From Clostridia bacterium (lineage in GTDB: Bacteria > Bacillota_A > Clostridia > Oscillospirales > CAG-382), in assembly GCA_017517985.1 (NCBI GenBank), contig JAFWWX010000121.1:1-6531 (forward strand): DNA of 6,531 bases, read 5' to 3'. The notes below the pieces were generated by a model. That model saw nothing but the letters and a program-made list of their open reading frames with translations. It was not told where the DNA came from and ran no database searches. A program made the position numbers and the translations under genes. Of this stretch, positions 6,137 through 6,531 are shown piece after piece. Position 1 is the stretch's first letter, and each line of letters starts with the position of its first letter.

Positions 6137-6531
6137 ATGAAAAATATTACTAATGAAATCGTGAAAGAATTTGAACTATATCTGTATGAGGAAGAAAAGA
6201 GCGACAACACCATAGAAAAATATATGCGTGATATTCGCTTCTTCCGTGAGTGGCTTGGCGGTAAAGGCATTGATAAATCCGTAGTGCTTGCCTATAAAAA
6301 GGAGCTTTGCGAGAGGTACGCACCCAAAAGCGTAAATTCAATTTTATCATCATTAAATGCTTTATTTATGTATATGAATTGGTACGATTTGAAAGTCAAA
6401 ACCTTAAAAATACAACGCCGGATATTTGCCGATAAAGAAAAAGAACTGACAAAAGCCGAATATGAAAGGCTATTGACAGCAGCTAAAAACAAAAAGAATG
6501 AACGGTTATATTATCTGATGCAGACCATAGG
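6137..6531 (+). CDS. XerC/D-like tyrosine recombinase (integrase), N-terminal part, cut by window end
   Basis: An open frame from the ATG at 6137 runs off the window after 131 codons, about 40 percent of a usual 300-residue integrase. The ribosome binding site is GAAAGGCGG (6117-6125). Residues about 5-85 form the SAM-like core-binding domain of XerC/D-type recombinases, with FELYLYEEEKSDNTIEKYMR and DIRFFREWL followed by a helix bearing SVNSILSSLNALFMYM. Residues 95-131 begin the catalytic domain (KELTKAEYERLLTAAK, RLYYLMQTI). The catalytic Arg-Lys-His-Arg-Tyr residues lie beyond the window, so activity cannot be judged. By family knowledge it would cut and rejoin DNA at attachment or resolution sites. 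With the relaxase at the other end it suggests that this is a mobile element. A chromosomal Xer role is less likely given this context. Confidence 0.88.
   Translation, partial: MKNITNEIVKEFELYLYEEEKSDNTIEKYMRDIRFFREWLGGKGIDKSVVLAYKKELCERYAPKSVNSILSSLNALFMYMNWYDLKVKTLKIQRRIFADKEKELTKAEYERLLTAAKNKKNERLYYLMQTI

Noticed and set aside
6150..6492. Two minus-strand open frames at the window end
   Set aside because: They lie opposite the N-terminal part of the tyrosine recombinase, whose + frame is recognisable although it has no stop inside the window.
1..6531. CRISPR arrays, tRNA or rRNA genes, toxin-antitoxin pairs
   Set aside because: No regularly spaced repeats, cloverleaf-like segments, rRNA stretches or recognisable toxin or antitoxin motifs were seen on either strand.

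Overview
The window looks like part of a mobilizable or integrative element from an AT-rich, Gram-positive gut-type Clostridia genome (Bacillota, possibly Lachnospiraceae or Oscillospirales). The grounds are strong AGGAGG-like ribosome binding sites, clostridial signal peptides, SLH domains, a MobA/MobL-type relaxase tail and a XerC/D-like integrase. All recognised genes lie on the + strand. The species cannot be read from the sequence.

Layout. Positions 1-1200 hold the C-terminal part of a MobA/MobL-family relaxase whose catalytic N-terminus lies upstream of the window. Positions 1201-1495 carry no recognisable protein gene. They hold a good promoter, a compact multibranched RNA of about 185 nt and a rho-independent terminator, placed directly ahead of the cargo operon. 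Positions 1496-5841 are a tight three-gene operon, with gaps of 13 and 10 nt, encoding three predicted secreted proteins. The first ends in three SLH repeats that should hold it on the cell wall. The second and third are paralogs, each with a signal peptide followed by two copies of a stalk-like (copper amine oxidase N-terminal-like) repeat containing a YNIGGKTAV-type motif, and then unrecognised C-terminal regions that differ between the two. Positions 5842-6136 are non-coding and rich in inverted repeats: a 17-bp perfect hairpin, a 112-nt nested hairpin ending in T5, and a TTTCAAGG/CCTTGAAA inverted repeat. The window ends in the N-terminal part of a tyrosine recombinase (6137-6531).

How it fits together (inference). 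Relaxase and integrase are the mobility genes, and the secreted trio is the cargo between them. The cargo probably builds or decorates a cell-surface assembly, anchored by the SLH protein. Its expression may pass through the structured leader, where pairing segments are mutually exclusive with the terminator. That leader is the best candidate for an undescribed regulatory element here. No catalytic domain, resistance gene, toxin or CRISPR array was recognised.
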